A stretch of 47,680 nucleotides of DNA from Bacillota bacterium (GCA_030706025.1 JAUZPJ010000002.1:1-47680); one strand, 5' to 3'; positions 1-8,540 are shown, counted from the stretch's first letter. Translations and numbers: made by a program. The notes: a model not told the origin generated them from the sequence alone.

Positions 1-216
1 CTTCTCAGATTGATCATCCAACCTGTTGATCCCATAATTACCAATGAGCGGGTAGGTCATACATACCATTTGCCCCGCATATGAGGGGTCCGTTAACACT
101 TCTTGATAGCCTGTCATTCCCGTATTAAAAACAACTTCACCCAGGGCCACTCCTGTTGCTCCATAAGACTCCCCTATAAAAATCTTCCCAGTCTCAAGCA
201 CAAGTGCTGCTTTCAT
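1..216 (-). CDS. carA: Carbamoyl-phosphate synthase small subunit, N-terminal part (cut by window edge)
   Basis: Not in the ORF track because the frame runs off the window. Reading the minus strand from an ATG at 216 gives 72 residues starting [13 protein letters not shown] and containing [17 protein letters not shown], which is the characteristic N-terminal domain of CarA. The full enzyme uses this subunit to release ammonia from glutamine for carbamoyl phosphate synthesis, feeding arginine and pyrimidines. An AGGAGGGG ribosome binding site sits just upstream. It is the last gene of the visible arginine cluster, 187 bases after argD. The glutaminase domain lies outside the window. Confidence 0.93.
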   Translation of the reverse strand, partial: MKAALVLETGKIFIGESYGATGVALGEVVFNTGMTGYQEVLTDPSYAGQMVCMTYPLIGNYGINRLDDQSEK

Positions 217-289
217 TTCGCCCCTCCTCAGGAAAACCCCTATCCATTTTCTGAAAATCCTACATTCAAAATTCTTGCCTTCTACATTT

Positions 290-356
290 AAAAAACACTC
301 ATCTAGCCAACTGTGTTCTATACTGCCAAGATCCTCTTATCCATCTTCATGAACAC
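290..356 (-). promoter_or_regulatory. Possible attenuator between argD and carA
   Basis: On the minus strand the octamer TGAGTGTT occurs twice, and a single GAACAC lies between the copies. GAACAC can pair with the first copy (GTGTTC) or, as AACAC, with the second copy, which is followed by six T. The two pairings exclude each other, as in an antiterminator/terminator switch. The stems are only 5-6 bp, so this is a weak candidate. The rest of the 187-base gap shows nothing else. Confidence 0.3.
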
Positions 357-403
357 TCAACTACAGATATCACTTTTTCAACGCGAAGTAACCTTTTTTG
401 ATC

Positions 404-1612
404 TTACTTCCAGATTTCTCCTAAGACTTCATCAAGGATCTCCAAGGCTTTATCCATTTCAGGTTTTTCAACGATAAGTGGAGGGAGGAACCGCAAGATC
501 TTACCACCAACACAGTTAATCAAAAGTCCCTTTTGCAGACAAGCTGCTACAATTTCTGGACCTAACTTAGATACGGGCCACCCCAAAATAAACCCTTTTC
601 CGCGGACAGGATCACCCGTCTGATACTTCTGGGCTAGTTGATCAAGTCCCTTTTGGAAATACACCGCTCGTTCCTGGACTCCTTCAAAGAATCCTTCTTG
701 GAGCATCACATCTAAAACAGCGCACCCTACCGCAGTAGCCAAAGGGTTACCTCCAAAGGTAGAGGCATGATCACCTGGTTGAAAAGCCTGCGCCACTTCA
801 TCTTTTGCGAGTATTGCACCCATCGGCACCCCACCGCCTAAAGCTTTAGCCAAAGACATAATATCAGGAACTACTCCGCTCCACTCATAAGCGAAAAGCT
901 TTCCAGTCCGCCCAACCCCACACTGAACTTCATCAAAAATCAGCAAAGCTCCATATTGGTCACACAAAGCGCGCGCTCCCTGAAGAAACTCAATGGAAGC
1001 CGGAATCACGCCTCCTTCACCCTGAATTGGTTCAATAAAGACAGCTGCCGTATTCTCATTGACCTTAGACTTTAGATCCTCGAGATCATTTAAAGCAGCA
1101 TACGAAAAGCCGACAGGGAGGGGATCAAACCCGTTCTGATATTTTGTTTGCCCAGTAAGTGTAAGGGTTGCTAACGTTCTTCCGTGGAATGAATTTTCCA
1201 TGGCCACAACCTCAAATTTATTCGCCCCAAATTTTTGCTTAGCATATTTCCTTGCCAGTTTAAAAGCGGCTTCATTGGCTTCGGCGCCACTGTTGCAAAA
1301 AAACACTTTATCCGCAAAAGAATGCTCCACCAAACGCTCAGCTAAGGCAACCTGATTTTCGATCCAGTAAATATTCGAAGTGTGCAAAAGCATTTGAGCC
1401 TGTTCTTGTATCGCGTGCACGATCGCCGGATGACTATGTCCTAGAGAGTTAACTGCCAGTCCCGTTACAAAATCCAAATATCGTTTCCCTTCTGGATTCC
1501 AAACCCAGGCACCCTCTCCTTTAACGATCGTCATAGGCAGACGGCCATAAGTATTCATTATCACGTTTTTCCCACGTTCAACGATCTCTTCAGTAGATAA
1601 GCCTTTCAACAT
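404..1612 (-). CDS. argD: Acetylornithine aminotransferase
   Basis: This PLP-dependent class III aminotransferase converts N-acetylglutamate semialdehyde to N-acetylornithine in arginine synthesis. With the start chosen here it has 402 residues, normal for the family. Visible motifs are NSGAEANEAA (about 107-116, cofactor phosphate binding), IFDEVQCGVGRTG (about 225-237) and SLAKALGGG with the Schiff-base lysine at about K256. The ORF track starts 17 codons earlier, but the ATG at 1612 has GGAGG seven bases upstream and matches the family N-terminus. It follows argB after 55 bases. A class III relative such as succinylornithine aminotransferase cannot be fully excluded, but the argCJBD context settles the call. 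Confidence 0.95.
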   Translation of the reverse strand: MLKGLSTEEIVERGKNVIMNTYGRLPMTIVKGEGAWVWNPEGKRYLDFVTGLAVNSLGHSHPAIVHAIQEQAQMLLHTSNIYWIENQVALAERLVEHSFADKVFFCNSGAEANEAAFKLARKYAKQKFGANKFEVVAMENSFHGRTLATLTLTGQTKYQNGFDPLPVGFSYAALNDLEDLKSKVNENTAAVFIEPIQGEGGVIPASIEFLQGARALCDQYGALLIFDEVQCGVGRTGKLFAYEWSGVVPDIMSLAKALGGGVPMGAILAKDEVAQAFQPGDHASTFGGNPLATAVGCAVLDVMLQEGFFEGVQERAVYFQKGLDQLAQKYQTGDPVRGKGFILGWPVSKLGPEIVAACLQKGLLINCVGGKILRFLPPLIVEKPEMDKALEILDEVLGEIWK

Positions 1613-1667
1613 CTCTATACCTCCATTTTCGATATTCGATAAGTGATATTGTGACCCGAACAATTAT

Positions 1668-2564
1668 TTATCCCTTAAACATCGTGCCGATCCCGCCATC
1701 CGTAAAGAGTTCCAACAAAATGGCGTGACTTAATCGACCATCAAGAATATGCACACTGCCCACGCCGCCCTCCAAAGCCGAGACAGCACACTCTACTTTA
1801 GGCAGCATTCCTCCGCTTAAAATCCCCTGCTCCACAAGTTGATCGACTTCGCTTCTTGAAATTGTAGAGATGAGCGAGTCCTTATCCTCTACATCTCGCA
1901 ATATCCCACTCACATCCGTTAAAAGAAGTAGCTTATCCGCTTGCAAGGCCTCGGCAATTTTTCCGGCAGCCGTATCCGCATTGACATTGTAAGTTTCCCC
2001 ATCTTCCCCACTCGCTACAGGAGAAATAACGGGAATATATCCCTGACTCAGTAAGGTCTCCAAAATATCAGGCGTGACACTCTGGATCTCACCGACGTAA
2101 CCTAAATCAACGTCTTCCATTTCCCCTTGGCTGTTGGGCATTTGCATAGGTTTCTTAATTGCGACTAATAATTGCGCATCTTTACCGGATAAACCGACAC
2201 TCTTGCCCCCGAAGCGATTGAGCAGTGAGACCATCTCTGTATTCAACTTCCCTAACAAAACCATTTGCGCAATCTCCATAGTTTGGGCATCAGTCACTCT
2301 CAAACCCCGCACAAACTGGCTCTCAATTCCCACCTTTTTCAACATAGAGTTAATTTCTGGTCCCCCACCGTGGACCAATACGGGCTTAATCCCCACGGAA
2401 TGTAAAAGCAGGACATCCATGATGACGGATTCCTTCAATACAGGATCCACCATGGCATGACCGCCATACTTAATCACCACGATCTTCCCCGCAAATTTCT
2501 GGATATACGGCAAGGCTTCCACTAAAACTCGGGCTTTCCCTAAGCCCTGTTCCATCGGGGTCAT
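1668..2564 (-). CDS. argB: Acetylglutamate kinase
   Basis: Phosphorylates N-acetylglutamate, the second step of the acetylated arginine pathway. The 298-residue protein has the amino acid kinase fold signatures IKYGGHAM near the N-terminus and [10 protein letters not shown] for substrate and phosphate binding, with [15 protein letters not shown] towards the C-terminus. The ORF track begins at 2588; I prefer the ATG at 2564 because GGAGGTGG lies eight bases before it, although an AGAAGG before the upstream ATG keeps that start possible. The length and an N-terminal helix before ALPYIQKF suggest the arginine-inhibited type, but this is an inference. It lies between argJ and argD. Confidence 0.95.
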   Translation of the reverse strand: MTPMEQGLGKARVLVEALPYIQKFAGKIVVIKYGGHAMVDPVLKESVIMDVLLLHSVGIKPVLVHGGGPEINSMLKKVGIESQFVRGLRVTDAQTMEIAQMVLLGKLNTEMVSLLNRFGGKSVGLSGKDAQLLVAIKKPMQMPNSQGEMEDVDLGYVGEIQSVTPDILETLLSQGYIPVISPVASGEDGETYNVNADTAAGKIAEALQADKLLLLTDVSGILRDVEDKDSLISTISRSEVDQLVEQGILSGGMLPKVECAVSALEGGVGSVHILDGRLSHAILLELFTDGGIGTMFKG

Positions 2565-2685
2565 CTCAACCACCTCCAACTTCTCCATAGACCTAACCTT
2601 CTATTCATTTATCGAACTCTGTTCTCTAATTTTAACCTAAATAATTACAAAACCTTATGTTGTCCACTTCTAGGTCGTATGTTCA

Positions 2686-3945
2686 TTAAGTTCGATAACT
2701 ACCATTAATCGTGACGTACTCATGGGTAAGATCGCATCCCCAAGCTGTTGCTAGCTCTTCCCCGCTGTTAAGATTCAGCCTAATCTGTACATCTTTGGCA
2801 CTGAGAATTTCTTTAGCCTTCTCCTCCGAAAATTCAACCCCTTTACCTGCTTGAGCGACGATGAGATCTCCCAGATAAACATCCACCTTTTCCGGCATAA
2901 ACTCCGCTCCAGAGTACCCTGCGGCCGTTAAAATACGTCCCCAGTTGGCATCCTCTCCAAACAATGCAGCTTTAACCAAGCTGGATCCACAAATACTGCG
3001 CGCAATCTTACGGGCATCGTCTTTTGTTTTAGCACCAGAAACCTTCACTTCCATAAACTTGCTGGCCCCTTCCCCATCCCGGGCAATATCTTGAGCCAAC
3101 TGAACACACATCATCTTTACCATTTTCTCAAAGTTAGCCGCGTCTTCTCTGTTTAGATTCACTCCAGAGGCGCCATTTGCCAGTAAAAGCACCATATCAT
3201 TCGTACTTGTATCTCCATCAACTGTGACCATATTGAAGCTTTCATCGACAGCCTCACGCAAGATCCGCTGCAATTCTGTGGCTGTAACGTTTGCATCTGT
3301 CGTCATAAATCCCAACATCGTCCCCATATTTGGGTGAATCATACCTGATCCCTTGGCCATTCCGCCAAGATGAATCACGCCTCCCTGTGAACAGGGGAAC
3401 TCGTAGGCGTATTCTTTCACCATCGTATCCGTTGTCATAATCGCCTGTGCCGCCCGATGAGCACCTTCTACAACTGTATCGTTCTGCCCACGAATTCCTT
3501 TGACCACTTCTCCGAGAAGTTCAGAACTCGCCACACGAATTCCATTTAAGACCCGATCAATCGGCATCTCCACCCCAATCACTCCAGTTGAGGCCACAAG
3601 CACATCCTCAGGAGGAACAGCCAAAAACATAGCTGCAGTTTGGGCCATGGCCAGCGCGGTCTTGTCCCCGTATTCACCGACACAAGCATTGGCATTCCCA
3701 CTATTGATGACAATGGCTTGGGCCAAACCGTCGTTCAAATGGCGCTGCGTTAAATACAGTGGGTGAGCCTTAACTAAGTTCCGAGTATATACCCCAGCGG
3801 CTTGAGCTTGCACCTGAGAAAAAATCAGCGCGACGTCGTATTTATCTTTATACTTAATTCCCGCTTGAACACCAACAGCATAAAATCCCTTTGGGGCAGC
3901 TACGCCCCCTTGAATCGACTTCCAAGCCTTTTCAGCATTATCCAC
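2686..3945 (-). CDS. argJ: Bifunctional ornithine acetyltransferase / N-acetylglutamate synthase
   Basis: Moves the acetyl group from N-acetylornithine to glutamate, recycling it, and in many members also makes N-acetylglutamate from acetyl-CoA. The precursor cuts itself before a catalytic threonine; here the site reads PNMGTMLGFMTTDA, with the nucleophile at about T209 of this start. The usual family site is A-T, so the G-T here is a small oddity. The GTG at 3945 is chosen because AGGAG is about ten bases upstream, whereas the ORF-track GTG at 3954 almost touches it. The C-terminus ends with INGSYRT, the usual family ending, so the gene is complete. Its presence means no separate argE is needed. 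Confidence 0.95.
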   Translation of the reverse strand: MDNAEKAWKSIQGGVAAPKGFYAVGVQAGIKYKDKYDVALIFSQVQAQAAGVYTRNLVKAHPLYLTQRHLNDGLAQAIVINSGNANACVGEYGDKTALAMAQTAAMFLAVPPEDVLVASTGVIGVEMPIDRVLNGIRVASSELLGEVVKGIRGQNDTVVEGAHRAAQAIMTTDTMVKEYAYEFPCSQGGVIHLGGMAKGSGMIHPNMGTMLGFMTTDANVTATELQRILREAVDESFNMVTVDGDTSTNDMVLLLANGASGVNLNREDAANFEKMVKMMCVQLAQDIARDGEGASKFMEVKVSGAKTKDDARKIARSICGSSLVKAALFGEDANWGRILTAAGYSGAEFMPEKVDVYLGDLIVAQAGKGVEFSEEKAKEILSAKDVQIRLNLNSGEELATAWGCDLTHEYVTINGSYRT

Positions 3946-4107
3946 GAATTGCACTCTCCTTTATAGAACATCGAAACTTTTCTTATTCGTTCCCAAGTAT
4001 TCTTCTCGATCGAATCTCGAGATAAATACAAGTTGAGAGAGTCCCAAACCTACACTTGCCAAGTCAAGAATGCAAGTCCGAGAACCGTCCCTAGCTTGAA
4101 CTTTGGT

Positions 4108-5133
4108 TTAAGGCCAGAGGGCCGTCCCCTGAAGTCCCTGCCCTTCGGGCCATCCCATTGCTAGATTCATATTTTGAACAGCCTGGCCCGCCGCCCCTTT
4201 AATCAGGTTATCTATTGTGGAAATAATAACAACGTTCCCTGTTCGCTGATCAAGTGTCAACTGCAAAAAGGCATGATTGCTGCCGCTGGAAAACTTGGTC
4301 TGAGGCCAAGTTCCCTGTGGTAATACATGAATAAATTCCTCTTGCTCATACTGTTCTAGCCAGCACCTGCGCAGTTCTTCCTCTTGGATTCCTTCTTGTG
4401 TTTTTGCATAGATCGTAATCAACATTCCGCGTGTCATAGGCACTAAATGTGGTGTAAAATTTATGGTTAAAGGCTGCCCTGCCGCTCGGGATAATTCCTG
4501 TTCGATTTCTGGAGTATGACGGTGCGTTGCCACTCCATAAGCCTTAAAATTCTCATTGACCTCAGAATAATGATTACCTAATGAAACCCCTCTACCTGCC
4601 CCAGAAACTCCGGATTTGGCATCAATAATCAAATATCCTGTCTGAAGCATCTTTTTGCGCAGCAAAGGAACTAAGGCTAGCAGCGTAGCTGTAGGATAAC
4701 AGCCAGGGTTGGCGATTAGAGATTTTCCTCGAATTTGCTCCCTGTACAACTCCGGTAAACCATAGACAGCGTCCTTAAGCAGTTCACTTGCGGGGTGCTT
4801 AATTTTGTACCATTTCTCATAGACCTCCGCTGAATTCAGCCGAAAGTCCGCCCCTAAATCAATAACTTTTATCTTGCGCGCCAAAAAAGCGCCTGTTCTT
4901 TCTGCCGTCAAGCCATGGGGGAGAGCACAAAACAACACATCCAGATCAGGAATAGTTTCATCCTGTAGGATCCCCACATTTTGACCCGACCAATGTGGAT
5001 AAACTGAATCGTAATCCTCTCCGGCAACACTGGATGAACCAAGATACAAATCATTCACTTCTTCATGTCTATGTAATAACCGAACCAATTCCTGCCCTGC
5101 ATATCCTGTTGCACCAAGAACACCAACTTTCAT
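4108..5133 (-). CDS. argC: N-acetyl-gamma-glutamyl-phosphate reductase
   Basis: Reduces N-acetylglutamyl phosphate to the semialdehyde with NADPH. The 341-residue protein begins MKVGVLGATGYAGQE, a Rossmann nucleotide-binding loop. The active-site cysteine is about C145 in ANPGCYPTA, and the conserved HRHTPEI supplies the catalytic histidine region. The start at 5133 has GGAGGG upstream; the ORF-track start at 5148 is a GTG inside that ribosome binding site. It is the first gene of the argCJBD-carA series, behind a good promoter. A 162-base gap separates it from argJ. Confidence 0.96.
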   Translation of the reverse strand: MKVGVLGATGYAGQELVRLLHRHEEVNDLYLGSSSVAGEDYDSVYPHWSGQNVGILQDETIPDLDVLFCALPHGLTAERTGAFLARKIKVIDLGADFRLNSAEVYEKWYKIKHPASELLKDAVYGLPELYREQIRGKSLIANPGCYPTATLLALVPLLRKKMLQTGYLIIDAKSGVSGAGRGVSLGNHYSEVNENFKAYGVATHRHTPEIEQELSRAAGQPLTINFTPHLVPMTRGMLITIYAKTQEGIQEEELRRCWLEQYEQEEFIHVLPQGTWPQTKFSSGSNHAFLQLTLDQRTGNVVIISTIDNLIKGAAGQAVQNMNLAMGWPEGQGLQGTALWP

Positions 5134-5170
5134 ATCTCGTCCCTCCACTCTTTGTATTAATCATTTCATA

Positions 5171-5199
5171 ATTATACATTCACGCGTATAAAAATTCAA
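5171..5199 (-). promoter_or_regulatory. argC promoter with possible ArgR half-sites
   Basis: The minus strand carries TTGAAT, 17 bases, then TATAAT, about 40 bases upstream of argC. Two TGAAT pentamers, the core half-site of ARG boxes, lie at the -35 and in the spacer, 16 bases apart. Control by an ArgR/AhrC repressor is an inference; neither box is a full palindrome. Confidence 0.65.
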
Positions 5200-5210
5200 T
5201 GCTTATGCTC

Positions 5211-5235
5211 AAAAAAGGGAGGTCTTTCTCCCCCC
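5211..5235 (-). terminator. Rho-independent terminator after the M20 amidohydrolase gene
   Basis: On the minus strand GGGAG and CTCCC form a stem with a six-base loop, followed by six T. It closes the upstream transcription unit just before the argC promoter. Confidence 0.7.
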
Positions 5236-5311
5236 AATTAATTGATCATCCAAATTGCTTGTCCATATTTGAATAACCTTTGACTAGTATTACCACCCTA
5301 TCGATTTAATA

Positions 5312-6478
5312 TTACTTGTGTAACCGAAACTCTCTTTTGATCTTTTGTAAGAGATTCTTATCATTAATTACATCCCAACCCGTTAGGGCTAGGGTTTGCA
5401 TAGCCAGCATTAATAATTCTTTTCCGTCTGTCGAAAGAACTGCTTGGGCAAATTCTCGCGTATGAGGTATCTCTGTACCATTACCTAAGGTTAAATAAGG
5501 ATGAATTGCCGGAACAACCCTGCTGACGTTACCCATGTCAACGGACCCCATGGCAGTTTGTGGTGGAGCTATTCGATCAATACCCATCTCTTGAAGATTT
5601 CTTGTAAAACACTCTGCCAAGGACAGGTTCGTATGCATTTCGTCATATGAAAACTCAAATTTCTGCCAAGTCATCCTTGCCGAAACCATCGAAGCTGCCC
5701 CTTCAGCACAACGAATAACTTTTTCTCTCAATTCATCCAAATCTTTGCGCCTTCGTGCTCGAATGTAAAACCGTGCTACTGCACGTTCCGGCACAATATT
5801 AGGCACAGTTCCCCCCTCGATAATAATCCCGTTAATTTTCATATCTTGAGGGATCTGTTTTTTCAAGGCATTAATTCCAACGAAGAAATTAATCATGGCA
5901 TCCAATGCATTGACCCCAAAACTAGATGCCGCCACGGCATGGGCAGCCCGCCCACGAAAGGTAAATTCTATGGCATCAAGAGCAAGACTAGAGATAATGG
6001 GGACATTTTGGCTGCCCGGATGAAACATAATAGCAGCATCGATACCCCCAAAGATTCCTTTCTCAACCAGTGTCACTTTAGCTCCGCTTGTTTCTTCCGC
6101 CGGACTGCCAATGACCAAGACCTCACCAGATAGTTCTAAACTTTTACTCAGAACAACCGCAGCGCCCGCGCTAGCTCCCCCAATTAAATTATGTCCACAG
6201 CCATGTCCTATATCTGGCAAGGCATCGTACTCCGCCAAAAATGCTACCCTAGGACCAGGACGTTTACCCGAAAATCTTGCCATGAAGGCTGTTTCTACCC
6301 CTGCGATACTGCGAACAATTTCAAACCCATGTTTCTGAAGAAAACTGCAAAGCATATTTGAGGCAAAGTACTCCTTATATCCAAGTTCCGGGTGCTCTCC
6401 AATTTGCCGAGCAACTTCCCACACCTCTTCATGAAGATGTTGTGCCTGTGCTATAAAAAATCCCTTAATAGCGTCCAT
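5312..6478 (-). CDS. M20 family (M20D-like) metal-dependent amidohydrolase
   Basis: Likely hydrolyses an amide bond of an N-acyl or N-aminobenzoyl amino acid. The 388-residue protein has the M20 metal ligands: GHGCGHN (about 91-97), the PAEET glutamate pair (about 128-129) and FHPG (about 153). The cysteine ligand in HGCGHN is typical of the M20D group (aminoacylases, AbgB-like aminobenzoyl-glutamate hydrolases). I start it at the ATG at 6478; the ORF track GTG at 6559 adds 27 residues unlike the family, but the ribosome binding site before 6478 is weak, so the start is uncertain. It follows the MltG-like gene after 99 bases and ends at a terminator. Its substrate cannot be told from sequence. 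Neighbouring arginine genes suggest an acyl-amino acid, which is speculation. Confidence 0.8.
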   Translation of the reverse strand: MDAIKGFFIAQAQHLHEEVWEVARQIGEHPELGYKEYFASNMLCSFLQKHGFEIVRSIAGVETAFMARFSGKRPGPRVAFLAEYDALPDIGHGCGHNLIGGASAGAAVVLSKSLELSGEVLVIGSPAEETSGAKVTLVEKGIFGGIDAAIMFHPGSQNVPIISSLALDAIEFTFRGRAAHAVAASSFGVNALDAMINFFVGINALKKQIPQDMKINGIIIEGGTVPNIVPERAVARFYIRARRRKDLDELREKVIRCAEGAASMVSARMTWQKFEFSYDEMHTNLSLAECFTRNLQEMGIDRIAPPQTAMGSVDMGNVSRVVPAIHPYLTLGNGTEIPHTREFAQAVLSTDGKELLMLAMQTLALTGWDVINDKNLLQKIKREFRLHK

Positions 6479-6577
6479 GGATATCCCAACTCTCTGCTCC
6501 AAATTCAAGTTTACTAATGGTTTTTGAACCAGGCAAATATCCCAAATATCGCAAAACACGACACCCCAAATGGTGCG

Positions 6578-7051
6578 TTAGATTTTTAACAAGCGCCGAA
6601 TTATTTCTTCCGGGGTAAGACCCAGTGATAACCTAAACGTTCCTACCCTAAACTTTACTTCTACCCCCATTTTATGAGCCGCTGCTAAGAAATCAGCTTT
6701 ATTTTTAAGCAGTCCTTGAGCAACTAATTGATCCGCAATTTGTTCTAAACTAGCTCCCTCCGCAATCACAAAATCTCGGTCGATTGCAATTGTATCTGCC
6801 GAGGGCAACCCGTCTTGGGGTTTGTTGGATCTGACCGAGGGAGGGGACTGTCGTGTTTGTGAGTTTTGTAGAGTTTGATTCGTTTGAGGTTGTGTAGATT
6901 GTGCAGTTTGCGACGTTGATGAGGTATGAGGCGTTTGTGATGTAGTTTGGTTTAAAGCCTGTCCTTGCAGCGGAGGTATAACCATCGCCAACATCGCACT
7001 TAAAATAAACCCCGAACCTAGACCGAGCCAATAGGAACGAGTTACCTTCAT
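6578..7051 (-). CDS. Membrane-anchored protein with MltG/YceG-like N-terminal domain
   Basis: A 157-residue protein with a hydrophobic segment at about 9-29, a Gln/Thr/Ser-rich low-complexity linker at about 33-75, and a C-terminal domain (about 92-157) containing AEGASLEQIADQLVAQGLL and FRVGTFRLSLGLTPEEII. That domain resembles the LysM-like N-terminal part of endolytic transglycosylase MltG. The MltG catalytic domain is absent, so it is not itself expected to cut peptidoglycan. It probably sits outside the membrane on the linker. Its start overlaps the stop of the preceding gene by four bases (ATGA), implying coupled translation. Similar small proteins occur in spore formers, but the function is unknown to me. 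Confidence 0.7.
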   Translation of the reverse strand: MKVTRSYWLGLGSGFILSAMLAMVIPPLQGQALNQTTSQTPHTSSTSQTAQSTQPQTNQTLQNSQTRQSPPSVRSNKPQDGLPSADTIAIDRDFVIAEGASLEQIADQLVAQGLLKNKADFLAAAHKMGVEVKFRVGTFRLSLGLTPEEIIRRLLKI

Positions 7052-7545
7052 TGGATTACTCCTTTGTGCTGAGTTTTCAGTACCATCTGAACAGCATCTT
7101 GGCTAAGTAATAGATTCTGAGCAATTTCTGGTACACCTTGCCCGCGCGCAGCCAGTTCCAGTACTTGCTGATATTTTGATGAGATAAAACGTGGGGGTTC
7201 ATCATCTTTATTAAGAATGTTGATTTTAGTTATGGCTTTTCTGTCGTTAAGTTGTGTTGGTTCATATATAGAGCCTTTCAGTTCGTCTTGCTTTAATTCC
7301 GTTCCTTTAAGTTCCCTAAGTTCAATAAATTCCGCTTCCTTAAGATCCTTCTTTTCAACGTTCGTATTTTGCACTTCGTTCACAAGAAGATTAAGCTGAT
7401 CCTGCACCCTGATGATTTCTCTTCTTAAATACGCTAGTCCTTTTAAGGCTGTCTTGGCCTCATCGTTAGGTGAACTCTGCCAGCGCCAGCCCAAGAACAA
7501 AAATACCGCTCCTAGAAAAAATAGAATGATCGATAGAACTCCCAC
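7048..7545 (-). CDS. SwrB-like (DUF6115-type) membrane protein with C-terminal helix-turn-helix
   Basis: A 165-residue protein: one transmembrane helix at about 1-20 (GVLSIILFFLGAVFLFLGW), a charged, probably coiled-coil middle (about 30-105), and a C-terminal segment KYQQVLELAARGQGVPEIAQ that looks like the small helix-turn-helix of SwrB/DUF6115 proteins. SwrB in Bacillus activates flagellar assembly, but no flagellar gene is near, so I do not transfer that role. The start is a GTG at 7545 with AAGGAGG seven bases upstream; the ORF-track TTG at 7578 has no such site. It overlaps the MltG-like gene by four bases. Confidence 0.7.
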   Translation of the reverse strand: MGVLSIILFFLGAVFLFLGWRWQSSPNDEAKTALKGLAYLRREIIRVQDQLNLLVNEVQNTNVEKKDLKEAEFIELRELKGTELKQDELKGSIYEPTQLNDRKAITKINILNKDDEPPRFISSKYQQVLELAARGQGVPEIAQNLLLSQDAVQMVLKTQHKGVIQ

Positions 7546-7693
7546 CCATTTTCCTCCTTCATTCCTACAAACCCGCAATAGCCTTTCGACAGATTGGGTG
7601 GTTAAGCTTTATTGTTTTCATAACTGATTATTCGCGAAATAGCGTTGTTCTCCTGCAAAGAGTAATGTAAACTTTGCTAGTTACCTTAGCCAT

Positions 7694-8431
7694 TTACCTT
7701 AAGCTTTTAGTTTCTTCACTCTGTTTACTAAAATAGACACTTATACCCTGAAAAATTGCAACGGCCAGTTTTTGTTGATAGTCTGGTTTCGTTAATAACT
7801 GTTCTTCATCAGGATTTGATAGAAAACCTAATTCGACAGTCACAGCTGCCTGGTGTGCCTTTTTTAATACATAGATATCTTGATTTCCCTTGACTACTCT
7901 TTTTCCACCCGTCATAGTATTGAGCTCCTGTTGAATCGCTTGAGCTAATAGCTTCCCCTCCGGAGAATCTGAATGATAAAACGTTTGTGCTCCTGTAAGC
8001 TTTGGGTTTGGAAAACTATTGGCATGGATGCTAAGATATACATCGGCCTGACTGTCCATGGCCAGCTGAATGCGTTGGGCTAAATCCTCTCGTTTTCGTT
8101 TTAACAGTCCTTGGGACGTTCCAAGATCGCGATCGTCCTCTCTAACCATAATTGTCTTAGCCCCACTTTGTTGTACCAAAGTTTGTAATCGTTTGGACAC
8201 GCCCAAAGTAATATCTTTCTCTAAAACCTTGCTTTTGCCAACCGCCCCTGGATCCACTCCCCCATGTCCAGCATCGATTACTACGACTCTGTTTCCCAGG
8301 GTCCAACTCCAGATCTTCTTATCCTGTCCCCAAAGACCCCAACTGACGGTTAACGCCAAAATAAAGGCAAGTGCTATCCCCATTATAACTACCTTACGCC
8401 GACCCATTCTCACAACCAAAATAGGCTTCAT
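7694..8431 (-). CDS. cwlD: N-acetylmuramoyl-L-alanine amidase, CwlD type
   Basis: A zinc amidase (Amidase_3) that removes peptide side chains from spore cortex peptidoglycan so that muramic-lactam can form, a step needed for germination. The 245-residue protein has an N-terminal signal or anchor helix (about 13-34), then VVVIDAGHGGVDPGA (zinc histidine), LSIHANS (zinc histidine) and VELGFLSN (catalytic glutamate). The size matches CwlD (about 237 residues in Bacillus) rather than larger autolysins. I start at the ATG at 8431, six bases after GAGGAGG; the ORF-track start at 8467 lacks a site. It follows the rpsI terminator, so it is transcribed separately. Another Amidase_3 enzyme remains possible. 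Confidence 0.85.
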   Translation of the reverse strand: MKPILVVRMGRRKVVIMGIALAFILALTVSWGLWGQDKKIWSWTLGNRVVVIDAGHGGVDPGAVGKSKVLEKDITLGVSKRLQTLVQQSGAKTIMVREDDRDLGTSQGLLKRKREDLAQRIQLAMDSQADVYLSIHANSFPNPKLTGAQTFYHSDSPEGKLLAQAIQQELNTMTGGKRVVKGNQDIYVLKKAHQAAVTVELGFLSNPDEEQLLTKPDYQQKLAVAIFQGISVYFSKQSEETKSLR

Positions 8432-8464
8432 TCTCATCCTCCTCACCCAGTCTATTCCGTCATA

Positions 8465-8492
8465 CATTATGGTGGAGTGCGACGGAATATGC
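8465..8492 (-). promoter_or_regulatory. Possible forespore (sigma-G-like) promoter of cwlD
   Basis: The minus strand shows GCATA, 16 bases, then CATAATG, about 35 bases before the cwlD start. This resembles the sigma-F/G pattern (GCATA-type -35, CATA-type -10), although the spacer is a little short. It fits the known forespore expression of cwlD in Bacillus. Sequence resemblance only. Confidence 0.35.
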
Positions 8493-8540
8493 GTAGGGCT
8501 TGTCGGAAATAACGCAAATATCTAACATTTACGCAAAGAC

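Noticed and set aside
6750-7031. 93-residue minus-strand ORF inside the MltG-like gene
   Set aside because: It is an alternate frame of the Gln/Thr-rich linker; the overlapping gene has better start, context and domain support.
7546-7693. Possible riboswitch in the gap upstream of the SwrB-like gene
   Set aside because: CCCAAT/ATTG-GGG pairing is weak and the sequence does not match any aptamer core I know (c-di-GMP, preQ1, T-box).
8070-8525. 151-residue plus-strand ORF opposite cwlD
   Set aside because: Antisense to conserved amidase motifs and without a credible start site.
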